64,000 bases of DNA from Bacteroidota bacterium (GTDB lineage Bacteria; Bacteroidota; Bacteroidia; Cytophagales; Cytophagaceae), in assembly GCA_023458555.1 (NCBI GenBank), contig JAEWYS010000002.1, positions 368,248 to 432,247 on the forward strand, written 5' to 3'. The notes beneath the pieces are model-generated. The model searched no databases. It was not told the origin of the DNA and was given only the letters and a program-made list of their open reading frames with translations. Shown piece after piece: positions 9,237-16,779 of this stretch. Within the stretch, counting starts at the first letter, position 1. Every line of letters begins with the position of its first letter. Both the position numbers and the translations under genes were made by a program.

Positions 9237-10223
9237 TTAAAAATCTTCGTCAAGTGAGAATTTAGGCGCGTCTTTACCTTCATTCTTATTCATTACTCCC
9301 GCCTTCTGATACTCGGCAACACGCTTTTCAAAGAAGTTGGTTTTTCCCTGCAGCGAAATCATCTCCATGAAATCGAAAGGATTAGCAGCATTGTAGTGTT
9401 TTTTAAGACCTAGCGCCACCAGTAGCCTGTCAGCAACAAACTCAATATACTGAGACATTAGCTCAGAGTTCATACCTATTAATTTTACAGGCAGAGCATC
9501 AACGATAAACTCCTTTTCGATACTTACGGCATCAGTAATAATCTTCAATACCGCTTCTTCCGGAAGTTTGTTTTTTATATATTTTGTATAAAGTAAGCAG
9601 GCAAAATCACAATGCAAGCCTTCATCCCTGGAGATCAGCTCATTGGAAAAGCTCAACCCAGGCATCAGGCCACGTTTCTTAAGCCAGAAAATGGAACAGA
9701 AGCTTCCGGAGAAAAATATTCCTTCCACTGCTGCAAACGCAAGAAGCCTTTCCACGAAAGAGCCGTTATCGATCCAACGCAGCGCCCATTCACCTTTTTT
9801 TGCAACAGCCGGAACAGTGTCAAGGGCATTAAAAAGCTTATCCTTTTCCTGCTGATCTTTAACATAGGTGTCAATAAGCAGAGAATATGTTTCCGAATGG
9901 ATATTTTCCATCATAATCTGGAATCCGTAAAAGCACTTGGCTTCTGCATATTGTACCTGCTCCAGAAAATTCTGGGCAAGATTTTCATTAACGATCCCAT
10001 CACTTGCGGCAAAGAAAGCGAGCACATGAGAAATAAAATGACGCTCTCCGTCATTCAACCGCTCCCAATCCAGCAAATCACTGCTCAAATCGATTTCCTC
10101 TGCGGTCCAGAAGCTGGCCTCGGCCTGCTTATACATCTGCCATATGTCGTCGTACTCAATGGGAAAAAGGACAAATCTGTTCTTATTTTCCTTCAACAAC
10201 GGCTCTTCTAATTCCTGACTCAT
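9237..10223 (-). CDS. nrdB: Ribonucleoside-diphosphate reductase, beta subunit (class I, diiron-tyrosyl type)
   Basis: The 328-residue small subunit generates the stable tyrosyl radical used by NrdA. Diiron ligands are visible: D75 (FFAASDGIVNEN), E106 and H109 (MENIHSE), E167 (AAVEGIFFSG), and E201 and H204 (RDEGLH). Radical tyrosine Y113 sits in HSETYSLL, aligned with Tyr177 of mouse R2, so this is a eukaryote-like class Ia protein rather than NrdF. It is the first gene of nrdB-nrdA. The 466-bp region upstream holds a perfect DnaA box. Confidence 0.98.
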   Translation of the reverse strand: MSQELEEPLLKENKNRFVLFPIEYDDIWQMYKQAEASFWTAEEIDLSSDLLDWERLNDGERHFISHVLAFFAASDGIVNENLAQNFLEQVQYAEAKCFYGFQIMMENIHSETYSLLIDTYVKDQQEKDKLFNALDTVPAVAKKGEWALRWIDNGSFVERLLAFAAVEGIFFSGSFCSIFWLKKRGLMPGLSFSNELISRDEGLHCDFACLLYTKYIKNKLPEEAVLKIITDAVSIEKEFIVDALPVKLIGMNSELMSQYIEFVADRLLVALGLKKHYNAANPFDFMEMISLQGKTNFFEKRVAEYQKAGVMNKNEGKDAPKFSLDEDF

Positions 10224-10429
10224 ATTTATCGGGGTTACCTTTTAAATATAACAATTATTTTGACCCAAAATAAACTTTCAACCGGATATAATTTACTCAG
10301 TTTTGAGAGATCCCAGACTGAAACAGCCATTTTCCCTCATAAAACACGCAAAATCAGCGAAAGATGATTTTTTTTACCAATTAAGGCTGTACAAATATTG
10401 CCAAAATGTTAAATAAAGTCAAAGCCCTT

Positions 10430-10438
10430 TTATCCACA
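10430..10438 (+). promoter_or_regulatory. DnaA box (TTATCCACA)
   Basis: A perfect match to the consensus DnaA-binding 9-mer, 207 bp upstream of the nrdB start. In E. coli, DnaA binds upstream of nrdAB and links dNTP supply to replication; a parallel role here is inferred from position only. A single box can also occur by chance. Confidence 0.45.
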
Positions 10439-10455
10439 GACAGGTATGTTAAAAA

Positions 10456-10467
10456 GTTGTTAACAAC
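10456..10467. promoter_or_regulatory. Palindrome GTTGTTAACAAC, possible operator
   Basis: A 12-bp perfect palindrome 18 bp from the DnaA box in the nrdB upstream region. It does not fit the NrdR-box consensus well. Its regulator is unknown. Confidence 0.3.
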
Positions 10468-10622
10468 AATATAAAACGCTGAAAATAAGAAAAATACTAT
10501 CATTGCATGAATTATTTTAAAAATAGACACCTTCAACGATTAGCCCAGAATCATAGTCAAGTCTGCACATTCAGCCGATGTAAGTCTGCATAAAAAAAAC
10601 TTATATATTAAAGCGCCCCTAA

Positions 10623-10654
10623 TTTGTTTCTTAATAATTAATAATATACATTTG
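10623..10654 (+). promoter_or_regulatory. Promoter of rplU-rpmA
   Basis: TTTG at 10623-10626, a 20-bp spacer, then TACATTTG at 10647-10654: a full match to the Bacteroidota -33/-7 consensus. Transcription should start near 10660, giving a leader of about 30 nt before the rplU ATG. Confidence 0.8.
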
Positions 10655-10689
10655 CAATCCTTTTTAGAAAAAAATTAACTAAGAAAGCA

Positions 10690-11001
10690 ATGTACGCAAT
10701 AGTTGACATCGCAGGAAAGCAATACAAAGTAGAGAAAGACAAGTTTATATATACCAATAAACTTGCTGGGGAGGAAGGATCTTCGATTGAATTCGAAAAT
10801 GTCCTTCTTATCAGTGCAAATGGTAAAACTGACGTTGGCGCTCCTGCTGTAAAAGGCGCTAAGGTTTCCGGAAAAATCCTTTCTCATCTGAAAGATGACA
10901 AAGTAATCATCTTTAAAATGAAAAGAAGAAAAGGATTCAGAAAAAAGAACGGTCACAGACAGGCTTTAACAAAGGTATTAATCGAGAACATCTCTAAATA
11001 A
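10690..11001 (+). CDS. rplU: 50S ribosomal protein L21
   Basis: 103 residues, the normal L21 length. The N-terminal MYAIVDIAGKQYKVEKDK is the family signature, and the basic C-terminal KMKRRKGFRKKNGHRQ segment contacts 23S rRNA. It is the first gene of the two-gene rplU-rpmA operon, which is the conserved bacterial order, and is driven by the strong promoter at 10623-10654. Confidence 0.98.
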   Translation: MYAIVDIAGKQYKVEKDKFIYTNKLAGEEGSSIEFENVLLISANGKTDVGAPAVKGAKVSGKILSHLKDDKVIIFKMKRRKGFRKKNGHRQALTKVLIENISK

Positions 11002-11011
11002 TTAAACGACT

Positions 11012-11272
11012 ATGGCACACAAGAAAGGAGTCGGTAGCTCAAAGAACGGTAGAGAGTCAGAAAGTAAACGACTTGGCGTTAAAATATTTGGCGGACAGGC
11101 TGCAAAAGCCGGCAATATTATCGTCAGACAAAGAGGAACAGAGCATCATCCAGGTAAAAATGTTGGTGTAGGCAAAGATTTTACAATTTTTGCTCTTGTT
11201 GACGGCAAGGTAGAGTTCAAAAAAGGAAGAAAAAACAGGTCTTTCATTTCTGTTATTCCTTTTGAAGCCTAA
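11012..11272 (+). CDS. rpmA: 50S ribosomal protein L27
   Basis: 86 residues, with the invariant N-terminal region MAHKKGVGSSKNGRESESKRLGVK followed by GNIIVRQRGTEHHPGKNVG. The N-terminal tail reaches the peptidyl-transferase centre. No extra N-terminal peptide of the kind cleaved in Firmicutes is present. It starts 10 bp after rplU and is followed by a terminator. Confidence 0.98.
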   Translation: MAHKKGVGSSKNGRESESKRLGVKIFGGQAAKAGNIIVRQRGTEHHPGKNVGVGKDFTIFALVDGKVEFKKGRKNRSFISVIPFEA

Positions 11273-11298
11273 TTTGTAAAAATAATTCTCTGTTTTAG

Positions 11299-11330
11299 AA
11301 AGGTTGTCTTGATAAAAGGCAACCTTTTTT
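11299..11330 (+). terminator. Terminator of rplU-rpmA
   Basis: AAAGGTTGTC pairs with GGCAACCTTT (one bulge or wobble) around a TTGATAAAA loop and is followed by a T run, 27 bp after the rpmA stop. Confidence 0.85.
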
Positions 11331-11572
11331 ATTTTCTCCGTATAAGACCCAACCAGTACGTTTTCCAGTTCAACTATTTCTATTTTTTTAAAACATTCTT
11401 TCTGGAAAATCATAACCCTGAAAATAAGCCTTCTACGCTTATAAAAGGCACTTATAAAGCACTCAGCCGCTCATCCCAAGGGAACGATTCTTTATTTCCA
11501 TCTGTATGAACATATAAGTTTTAACAGCAGAATTTCTGCGCCTAAATTTTCTAATCATTAAAACTTATCTTG
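11331..11572. other. Intergenic region before the beta-helix lipoprotein
   Basis: No gene is supported here. It holds a short direct repeat around 11439-11460 (CTTATAAAAGGCA then CTTATAAAGCA) and a GCAGAA-T-TTCTGC palindrome at 11527-11539. No promoter with both Bacteroidota elements was found. Confidence 0.4.
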
Positions 11573-12952
11573 ATGAAGAAAAAACCAGCCTTCAAAGCTC
11601 GTAGATTTCATTTTATTCTATCTATTGCTTTATTATCTCAACTATTTCTCTTCTCTCAATGTAAAAAAGAGCATGAGGAACCTCTTCCGGATAATCCTAT
11701 AGAATCAGCAATACCGGGGGACTCTTCCGATCAACGTTATCAATCTCTCGGCAGAGTAGCTTATGTAATTAAGGCAACGGAACAGGTAATTGATGGCGAA
11801 CAGCTTGATCTGAAACCGGGCGATATTATCAAAATTGCTTCAGGAAACCGCGGACCATTATTGCTAAAAAATATTAAGGGTAGCAGCTCTTCTCCTGTAG
11901 TCATTATCAATGAAAACGGGAAAGCCACCATTCAGTCATCCGGAGCATATGGACTAAAAACAGAAAACTGCCAGTTCTTCCGTTTATCGGGCTCCGGCAG
12001 CAATTCGACAAACAAAGGTCTTGTAATTGATGGTGGGCAAATCGGAGTCTCTTTTGACAAGTTCAGCTCAGACTTTGAAGTCGACAATATTGAAGTCAAA
12101 AATTGTGGTTTCGCAGGGATTATGGCTAAAACTGACCCAAGTTGTGAACTGCAATCTGATTATGGCAACTTTACCATGCAAAATCTCAAGTTTCATAATA
12201 ACTTTGTTCATGACGTAAAAGGAGAGGGTTTTTATGTAGGAAACTCCTTTTTCTTTGAAGGCAGGGACCTGGATTGTGGTAAAATAAGACCCCACGAAAT
12301 TCATAATGTAGAAATTTACAACAATAAAATTCTAAACTCTGGCTGTGAAGGTATCCAGGCAGGATGTGTAACGCAAGGATTAAAAATCCATCACAATACA
12401 GTTGAAAGTTTCGGGATCAGTCCATTTGCCCAGGCTCAGGATAACGGCGTGCAGATCGGAGAAGGATCTTCTGGCGATCTTTACAATAATGTCATTAAAA
12501 ACGGACCGGGGAACGGAATCATTGTCCTTGGTACCGGCAACACCAAAATTTATAACAATCTGGTTGTAAATCCGGGCAGCCATGGCGCATTTGTTGACAA
12601 CAGAGGTGCAGCATCCGGAGATGTTTCGTTTATTCATAATACATTTATTAATGTACAGGCAGGCGGAATCAAAACCTATAATGAGCTTGTCGCTAATAAG
12701 TTCTACAATAATATCATTACAGGGAATGTCACTCCGTTTAGTTATGACCATGGAGCTACAGGAGACGAACAGAACAACCTGACAGTATCTTCTACTGAGG
12801 AATGCGGGTTTGTCAATGCAGCTGGCGGAGACTTCCGCTTATCAGGAAACTCTCCGGCGATAGACAAAGGTATTACTACAGAGATCAATACTGACCTTGC
12901 CAATAAAGCACGAACAGGCTCTGCACCGGATATTGGCGCCTATGAATTCTAA
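11573..12952 (+). CDS. Right-handed beta-helix lipoprotein, probably surface exposed
   Basis: The 459-residue protein has a lipoprotein signal: a basic start, a hydrophobic stretch, and the lipidated cysteine at residue 30 (FLFSQC). The following KKEHEEP is charged and acidic, resembling the Bacteroidota lipoprotein surface-export signal. From about residue 90 on, repeating hydrophobic and asparagine-rich rungs (for example GNGIIVLGTGNTKIYNN, HNVEIYNNKI) are typical of parallel beta-helix (pectate-lyase-like) proteins. The end, APDIGAYEF, is the ending common in such secreted helices. Substrate and catalytic residues are not identifiable; it may be a polysaccharide lyase or an adhesin. ATG at 11573 is preferred to the TTG directly before it. 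Confidence 0.8.
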   Translation: MKKKPAFKARRFHFILSIALLSQLFLFSQCKKEHEEPLPDNPIESAIPGDSSDQRYQSLGRVAYVIKATEQVIDGEQLDLKPGDIIKIASGNRGPLLLKNIKGSSSSPVVIINENGKATIQSSGAYGLKTENCQFFRLSGSGSNSTNKGLVIDGGQIGVSFDKFSSDFEVDNIEVKNCGFAGIMAKTDPSCELQSDYGNFTMQNLKFHNNFVHDVKGEGFYVGNSFFFEGRDLDCGKIRPHEIHNVEIYNNKILNSGCEGIQAGCVTQGLKIHHNTVESFGISPFAQAQDNGVQIGEGSSGDLYNNVIKNGPGNGIIVLGTGNTKIYNNLVVNPGSHGAFVDNRGAASGDVSFIHNTFINVQAGGIKTYNELVANKFYNNIITGNVTPFSYDHGATGDEQNNLTVSSTEECGFVNAAGGDFRLSGNSPAIDKGITTEINTDLANKARTGSAPDIGAYEF

Positions 12953-12983
12953 ACGCTAAAAAAATCAGGCTTGATTAATAAAT

Positions 12984-13011
12984 AAACGGACTGCGATCGG
13001 GCAGTCCGTTT
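12984..13011. terminator. Bidirectional terminator between beta-helix gene and rhomboid
   Basis: AAACGGACTGC and GCAGTCCGTTT form a perfect 11-bp stem with a 6-nt loop between convergent genes. Confidence 0.85.
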
Positions 13012-13018
13012 GTTGTTT

Positions 13019-13636
13019 CTAAAATATACTCCAGTTGGATAACTGATCAAAGAAGTTATTTATTAACCGGGGCTCTATTATGATGATGAAAAGCATACCG
13101 AACAAGGCCCCATAAAAATGTGCATCATGATTGATTCCTCCAGACTGTTTCTGAGCTGACACATAAGAATAAACAAGGTATAAGACTGCAAATACTATAG
13201 CAGGAACAGGCAACACAAAGAACAAGTATATTATGTCCACAGGTCTTATGATTACCCATGCAAACAATACCGCCGCAACGGCTCCGGATGCCCCCAGCGA
13301 GTTGTACCTGTAATCATTCTTATGTTTCAGAAACGTAGGAATATCGGCGACAACAATTGCCAGCAGGTAAAATCCCAGATAATACAACATCCCGACATCC
13401 CCGTACAAATATCCCAGAAATCCTTCCAGATTTCTGCCAAAGAAATAAAAAGACAGCATATTCACAAAAAGATGCGTCTGATCTGCATGGATAAATCCGC
13501 TTGTAATAAACCGGTCGTACTGCTTTTTATGTACAACCATGTACGGATTTAATAACCAGCGCCGGTATACATCTTCATTATTCCAGGCATAGAAACTCGC
13601 AGCGACAGAGGCTATAATTATTAAAATAGTAATCAT
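13019..13636 (-). CDS. Rhomboid-family intramembrane serine protease
   Basis: 205 residues with about six membrane segments. Rhomboid motifs are present: HxxxN (THLFVNML) in the second segment, the nucleophile GASG (NSLGASGAVAAV), and the catalytic histidine with a small-residue motif (HDAHFYGALFG). Rhomboids cut membrane proteins within or near the bilayer; the substrate is unknown. The gene is the last of a minus-strand run and follows the polyprenyl synthase by 3 bp, so the two are probably co-translated. It is one of three rhomboids in the window. Confidence 0.9.
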   Translation of the reverse strand: MITILIIIASVAASFYAWNNEDVYRRWLLNPYMVVHKKQYDRFITSGFIHADQTHLFVNMLSFYFFGRNLEGFLGYLYGDVGMLYYLGFYLLAIVVADIPTFLKHKNDYRYNSLGASGAVAAVLFAWVIIRPVDIIYLFFVLPVPAIVFAVLYLVYSYVSAQKQSGGINHDAHFYGALFGMLFIIIIEPRLINNFFDQLSNWSIF

Positions 13637-13639
13637 TTC

Positions 13640-14617
13640 TTAATTTTCCCTTTGTGCTAATTGTAGGAAATATTTCTTCAGAATATTCTTTTTATACAGA
13701 GGAGAGTCAACCTTTACCAGACAACTTAATGCACTGTCAATATATTTATTAATCATGCGTTCTGTCTCCTGTTCAATTTTCAGCTTTTTATAAACTTCCG
13801 TTACAGCCTTTACTTTTTCAGCCGCATCATGATCCTTGCCATCAAAATACTTCTGCAATACAGGCAACTCTTCTTTTCCTGCCCGGTCAAAGGCTTTTAT
13901 GAGCAAAAAAGTTTTTTTATTAGAAATAATATCTCCTCCCACCTGCTTGCCAAACTTCTTCTGGTCCCCGAATACATCCAGCAAGTCATCTTTAAGCTGA
14001 AATGCTATGCCCATATCTTCGCCTGCCCGTTTGATCCATTTTTGATTTTCCTTGTCCGCACCTCCGATTATCGCCCCAAGCTCCAACGCATAGCCTAGCA
14101 GAACGGCAGTTTTCAGACGAATCATCTCAAGATAATCAGCCTGATTTACCATGGCAGCTGTCTCAAAGTTTACATCATATTGCTGCCCCTCGCAAACCTG
14201 GGCTGCGCAACGATTGAACGGCGGCAATATCTGAGGATATAACGCAGGTGCCGTTTCCAGCAGATATTCGTACGCTTTTACAAGCATCACATCACCGGCA
14301 AGAATAGCAACGTTCCTGTTCCATTTTTCATGTACAGTCTGCTGATTTCTCCGCAGCGGAGCATTGTCCATGATATCATCATGCATCAGGGTAAAGTTGT
14401 GAAAAACTTCCACCCCCAGGGAAGGCATAATTGCCTTTTCATAATTTTCAGAAAAAAGATACGAGCCAAATACTGTTAGTAACGGCCGGATTCTTTTACC
14501 GCCCAGTTGCATGAAATACCTGATAGGCTCGTATAATTCGGCAGGATCACTACCAAAAGAAGCTTTCTTTATTTCAGCATTAATCTGGTCAAGAACGTTT
14601 TCTGGATTAAAAAGCAT
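13640..14617 (-). CDS. Polyprenyl (farnesyl/geranylgeranyl-type) diphosphate synthase
   Basis: A trans-isoprenyl diphosphate synthase that condenses isopentenyl diphosphate onto allylic primers. It has 325 residues. The first aspartate-rich motif is in LMHDDIMDNAPLRR and the second in QLKDDLLDVFGD; FMQLGGKRIRPLL supplies the substrate-binding glycine/lysine/arginine. Chain length cannot be decided with certainty from the residues upstream of the first motif. The start is the ATG at 14615-14617, one base after the RNase R stop. It lies about 8 kb from a UbiA prenyltransferase that would need such a prenyl donor. Confidence 0.92.
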   Translation of the reverse strand: MLFNPENVLDQINAEIKKASFGSDPAELYEPIRYFMQLGGKRIRPLLTVFGSYLFSENYEKAIMPSLGVEVFHNFTLMHDDIMDNAPLRRNQQTVHEKWNRNVAILAGDVMLVKAYEYLLETAPALYPQILPPFNRCAAQVCEGQQYDVNFETAAMVNQADYLEMIRLKTAVLLGYALELGAIIGGADKENQKWIKRAGEDMGIAFQLKDDLLDVFGDQKKFGKQVGGDIISNKKTFLLIKAFDRAGKEELPVLQKYFDGKDHDAAEKVKAVTEVYKKLKIEQETERMINKYIDSALSCLVKVDSPLYKKNILKKYFLQLAQREN

Positions 14618-14618
14618 T

Positions 14619-16763
14619 TTAAACAAAAATGAGATCTATGGTTCGTTTATGCAGATTGGTATCTTTTACTTTTACCTTCACTTTATCTCCCAAAGTAATC
14701 ATCTTTTTGTTTCTTTTGCCAATGACACGGTAATTATCTGCATCCAGTTCATAGTAATCATCATCCATTTCTGACAGGCGGACCATACCTTCGCACTTTG
14801 TTTCAACCATTTCCACAAACAGTCCATATTCCGTAAGTCCACTGACAATTCCGTCAAATTCCTTATCAGCCATGCCCTGCATATATTCCACCTGCTTATA
14901 TTTTACTGATGCCCGCTCTGCTTCTGTAGCCAGTTTTTCCATCTCCGAAGCATGTTCACAGAGGCTCTCGTATTGCTCTTTATCTACATTTTTGCCATCT
15001 TCCAGATAATGGGCCAGCAATCTGTGCACCATTACATCGGGATACCGGCGAATCGGGGATGTAAAATGTGTATAATGCTTAAATGCCAGTCCAAAGTGGA
15101 TTTCCGGCTCTGTTGTATACTTTGCTTTGGACATTGTCCGAATAGCAAGGCTTTGTAATACATTCTGCTCGGGTTTACCCTCTACTTCCTCTGTCAGCCG
15201 GTTAATCGTTGAACTGAGTCTGCCTTTTGTGAAATCAAGACTATAGCCAAATTTTCTGGCAAAGACTGACAATGCAGTAAGCTTCTCCTCTACCGGATGC
15301 TCATGTATTCTGAATACCATGGTAAGCCGCTGCTCACCGCGTTTCTTAAAATGCACATATTCGGCTACTTTCCTGTTGGCAAGCAACATAAAGTCTTCGA
15401 TGAGCTTATGCGCATCCTTTCGTATCTTTGGTACAACTTCCAGCGGTTTTCCATTCTCATCAAGCCGAAATTTTACCTCTATTGTCTCAAAACTGATTGC
15501 TCCCTTTTTAAAGCGCTCATTTCTCAATTCATGAGCAAGCCGGTTTAATACAAGGATCTCCTCAGAAAAATCGCCCTTCCCCGTCTCAATGATATCCTGT
15601 GCCTCTTCATAGGAAAATCTTCTGTTGGAATGTATAATAGTCCGTCCAAACCACTCATCTTTGATAGTCGCCTTATCATCCAGTTCGAAAATAGCCGAAA
15701 AGGTAAGCTTGTCTTCATTGGGGCGCAGACTGCACAAATCATTTGACAATCTCTCCGGCAGCATTGGTATAGTTCTGTCAACGAGATATACGGAAGTGGC
15801 CCTTTTCACTGCTTCCTTATCCAGAGGAGAGCCGGGAGTTACGTAATGAGATACATCTGCGATATGTATGCCTATTTCCCAATTCCCGTTGTCGAGTTTC
15901 CTAATAGAAAGTGCATCATCAAAATCTTTGGCATCGGCAGGATCAATTGTAAATGTTGTCACTGAACGCATATCCCGGCGTCTCGCAATTTCCTCATTTG
16001 TAATCTCGCCCGGGATCCTTGATGCCGCCTGAATAAGCCGGTCATCAAACTCGTAAGGCAATCCGAACTCGGCCATAATAGCATGCATCTCCACATCATT
16101 ATTACCGGCCATGCCAAGAATTTCAATTACCTCGCCAACCGGATTGTTGTCTCTTACCGGCCATTCCGTGATTCGTACAATTACTTTTTCTCCGTTCTTA
16201 GCTTCCTTGCTTCTGTCAAGCGGTACCAGAATATCCTGATACATTTTTCTTTTATCAGGAATCACATACATGTATCTGTCATGCAACTCTACAGTGCCCA
16301 CATATTCAGGCTTGCCTCTCTCGATTATCTGAATCACCTCTCCTTCTGGATTTTTTCCGGATCTTCGGGCAAATGTTCTTACCCGTACCAGATCTCCGTC
16401 AAGTGCATTCCTTAATTTTGATGCGCTGACTTTTATATCTGCGGTCTGGTCTTTACAGACAATAAAGGCAAAACGGGGATTTACAAAATCAACTCTGCCT
16501 TCCTGCAGGTCAGCAACTGCGCCATTAGCATCTTCTTTTCCGGCAAACTCTCCATTTTTCATGCGGCCAAGCTCACCTTCCAACACCATTTCGTTCAATA
16601 AGTCCTGTAATACAATCTTCTCATCCCTCTTACGAAGGCCGATCTTACGGATGAGTTGCTTCAATGAAGCGGAACGCTTCTTCCCTTCTGATAAAAGCTG
16701 TAAAACTTTTTCACGAAGAAACGATCTCTTATCAGGATTTCCTTTGGCTTTTTTCCCGGCCAT
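14619..16763 (-). CDS. rnr: Ribonuclease R
   Basis: A 3'-to-5' hydrolytic exoribonuclease of the RNB family that degrades structured RNA. It has 714 residues. A basic N-terminus with a winged-helix-like segment is followed by cold-shock domains (about 80-230), the RNB catalytic domain (TIDPADAKDFDDALSI carries the metal-binding aspartates), and a C-terminal S1 domain (DGIVSGLTEYGLFVEMVE) ending in a lysine-rich stretch. It starts 16 bp after the ABC ATPase gene and abuts the polyprenyl synthase, consistent with one operon. Confidence 0.96.
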   Translation of the reverse strand: MAGKKAKGNPDKRSFLREKVLQLLSEGKKRSASLKQLIRKIGLRKRDEKIVLQDLLNEMVLEGELGRMKNGEFAGKEDANGAVADLQEGRVDFVNPRFAFIVCKDQTADIKVSASKLRNALDGDLVRVRTFARRSGKNPEGEVIQIIERGKPEYVGTVELHDRYMYVIPDKRKMYQDILVPLDRSKEAKNGEKVIVRITEWPVRDNNPVGEVIEILGMAGNNDVEMHAIMAEFGLPYEFDDRLIQAASRIPGEITNEEIARRRDMRSVTTFTIDPADAKDFDDALSIRKLDNGNWEIGIHIADVSHYVTPGSPLDKEAVKRATSVYLVDRTIPMLPERLSNDLCSLRPNEDKLTFSAIFELDDKATIKDEWFGRTIIHSNRRFSYEEAQDIIETGKGDFSEEILVLNRLAHELRNERFKKGAISFETIEVKFRLDENGKPLEVVPKIRKDAHKLIEDFMLLANRKVAEYVHFKKRGEQRLTMVFRIHEHPVEEKLTALSVFARKFGYSLDFTKGRLSSTINRLTEEVEGKPEQNVLQSLAIRTMSKAKYTTEPEIHFGLAFKHYTHFTSPIRRYPDVMVHRLLAHYLEDGKNVDKEQYESLCEHASEMEKLATEAERASVKYKQVEYMQGMADKEFDGIVSGLTEYGLFVEMVETKCEGMVRLSEMDDDYYELDADNYRVIGKRNKKMITLGDKVKVKVKDTNLHKRTIDLIFV

Positions 16764-16779
16764 ATTTTTTTAATGAGGA

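Larger units (their letters stand above)
10224..10689. other. Divergent intergenic region between nrdB and rplU
   Basis: 466 bp, AT-rich, with no credible gene on either strand. It contains a consensus DnaA box (10430-10438), a 12-bp perfect palindrome (10456-10467) and the strong rplU promoter at its right end. I could not find a clear Bacteroidota-type promoter for nrdB on the minus strand. Confidence 0.7.

Noticed and set aside
9612..10211. Open frame of 199 codons on the plus strand inside nrdB
   Set aside because: It is antisense to nrdB, which has all diiron and radical residues; no ribosome site or family match.
10385..10410. NrdR box near nrdB
   Set aside because: ACAAATATTGCC resembles part of the consensus but has no second box at the usual spacing.
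11057..11413. Minus-strand frame across rpmA and its terminator
   Set aside because: It runs through L27 and a terminator stem; codon content is phenylalanine/asparagine rich as expected from antisense.
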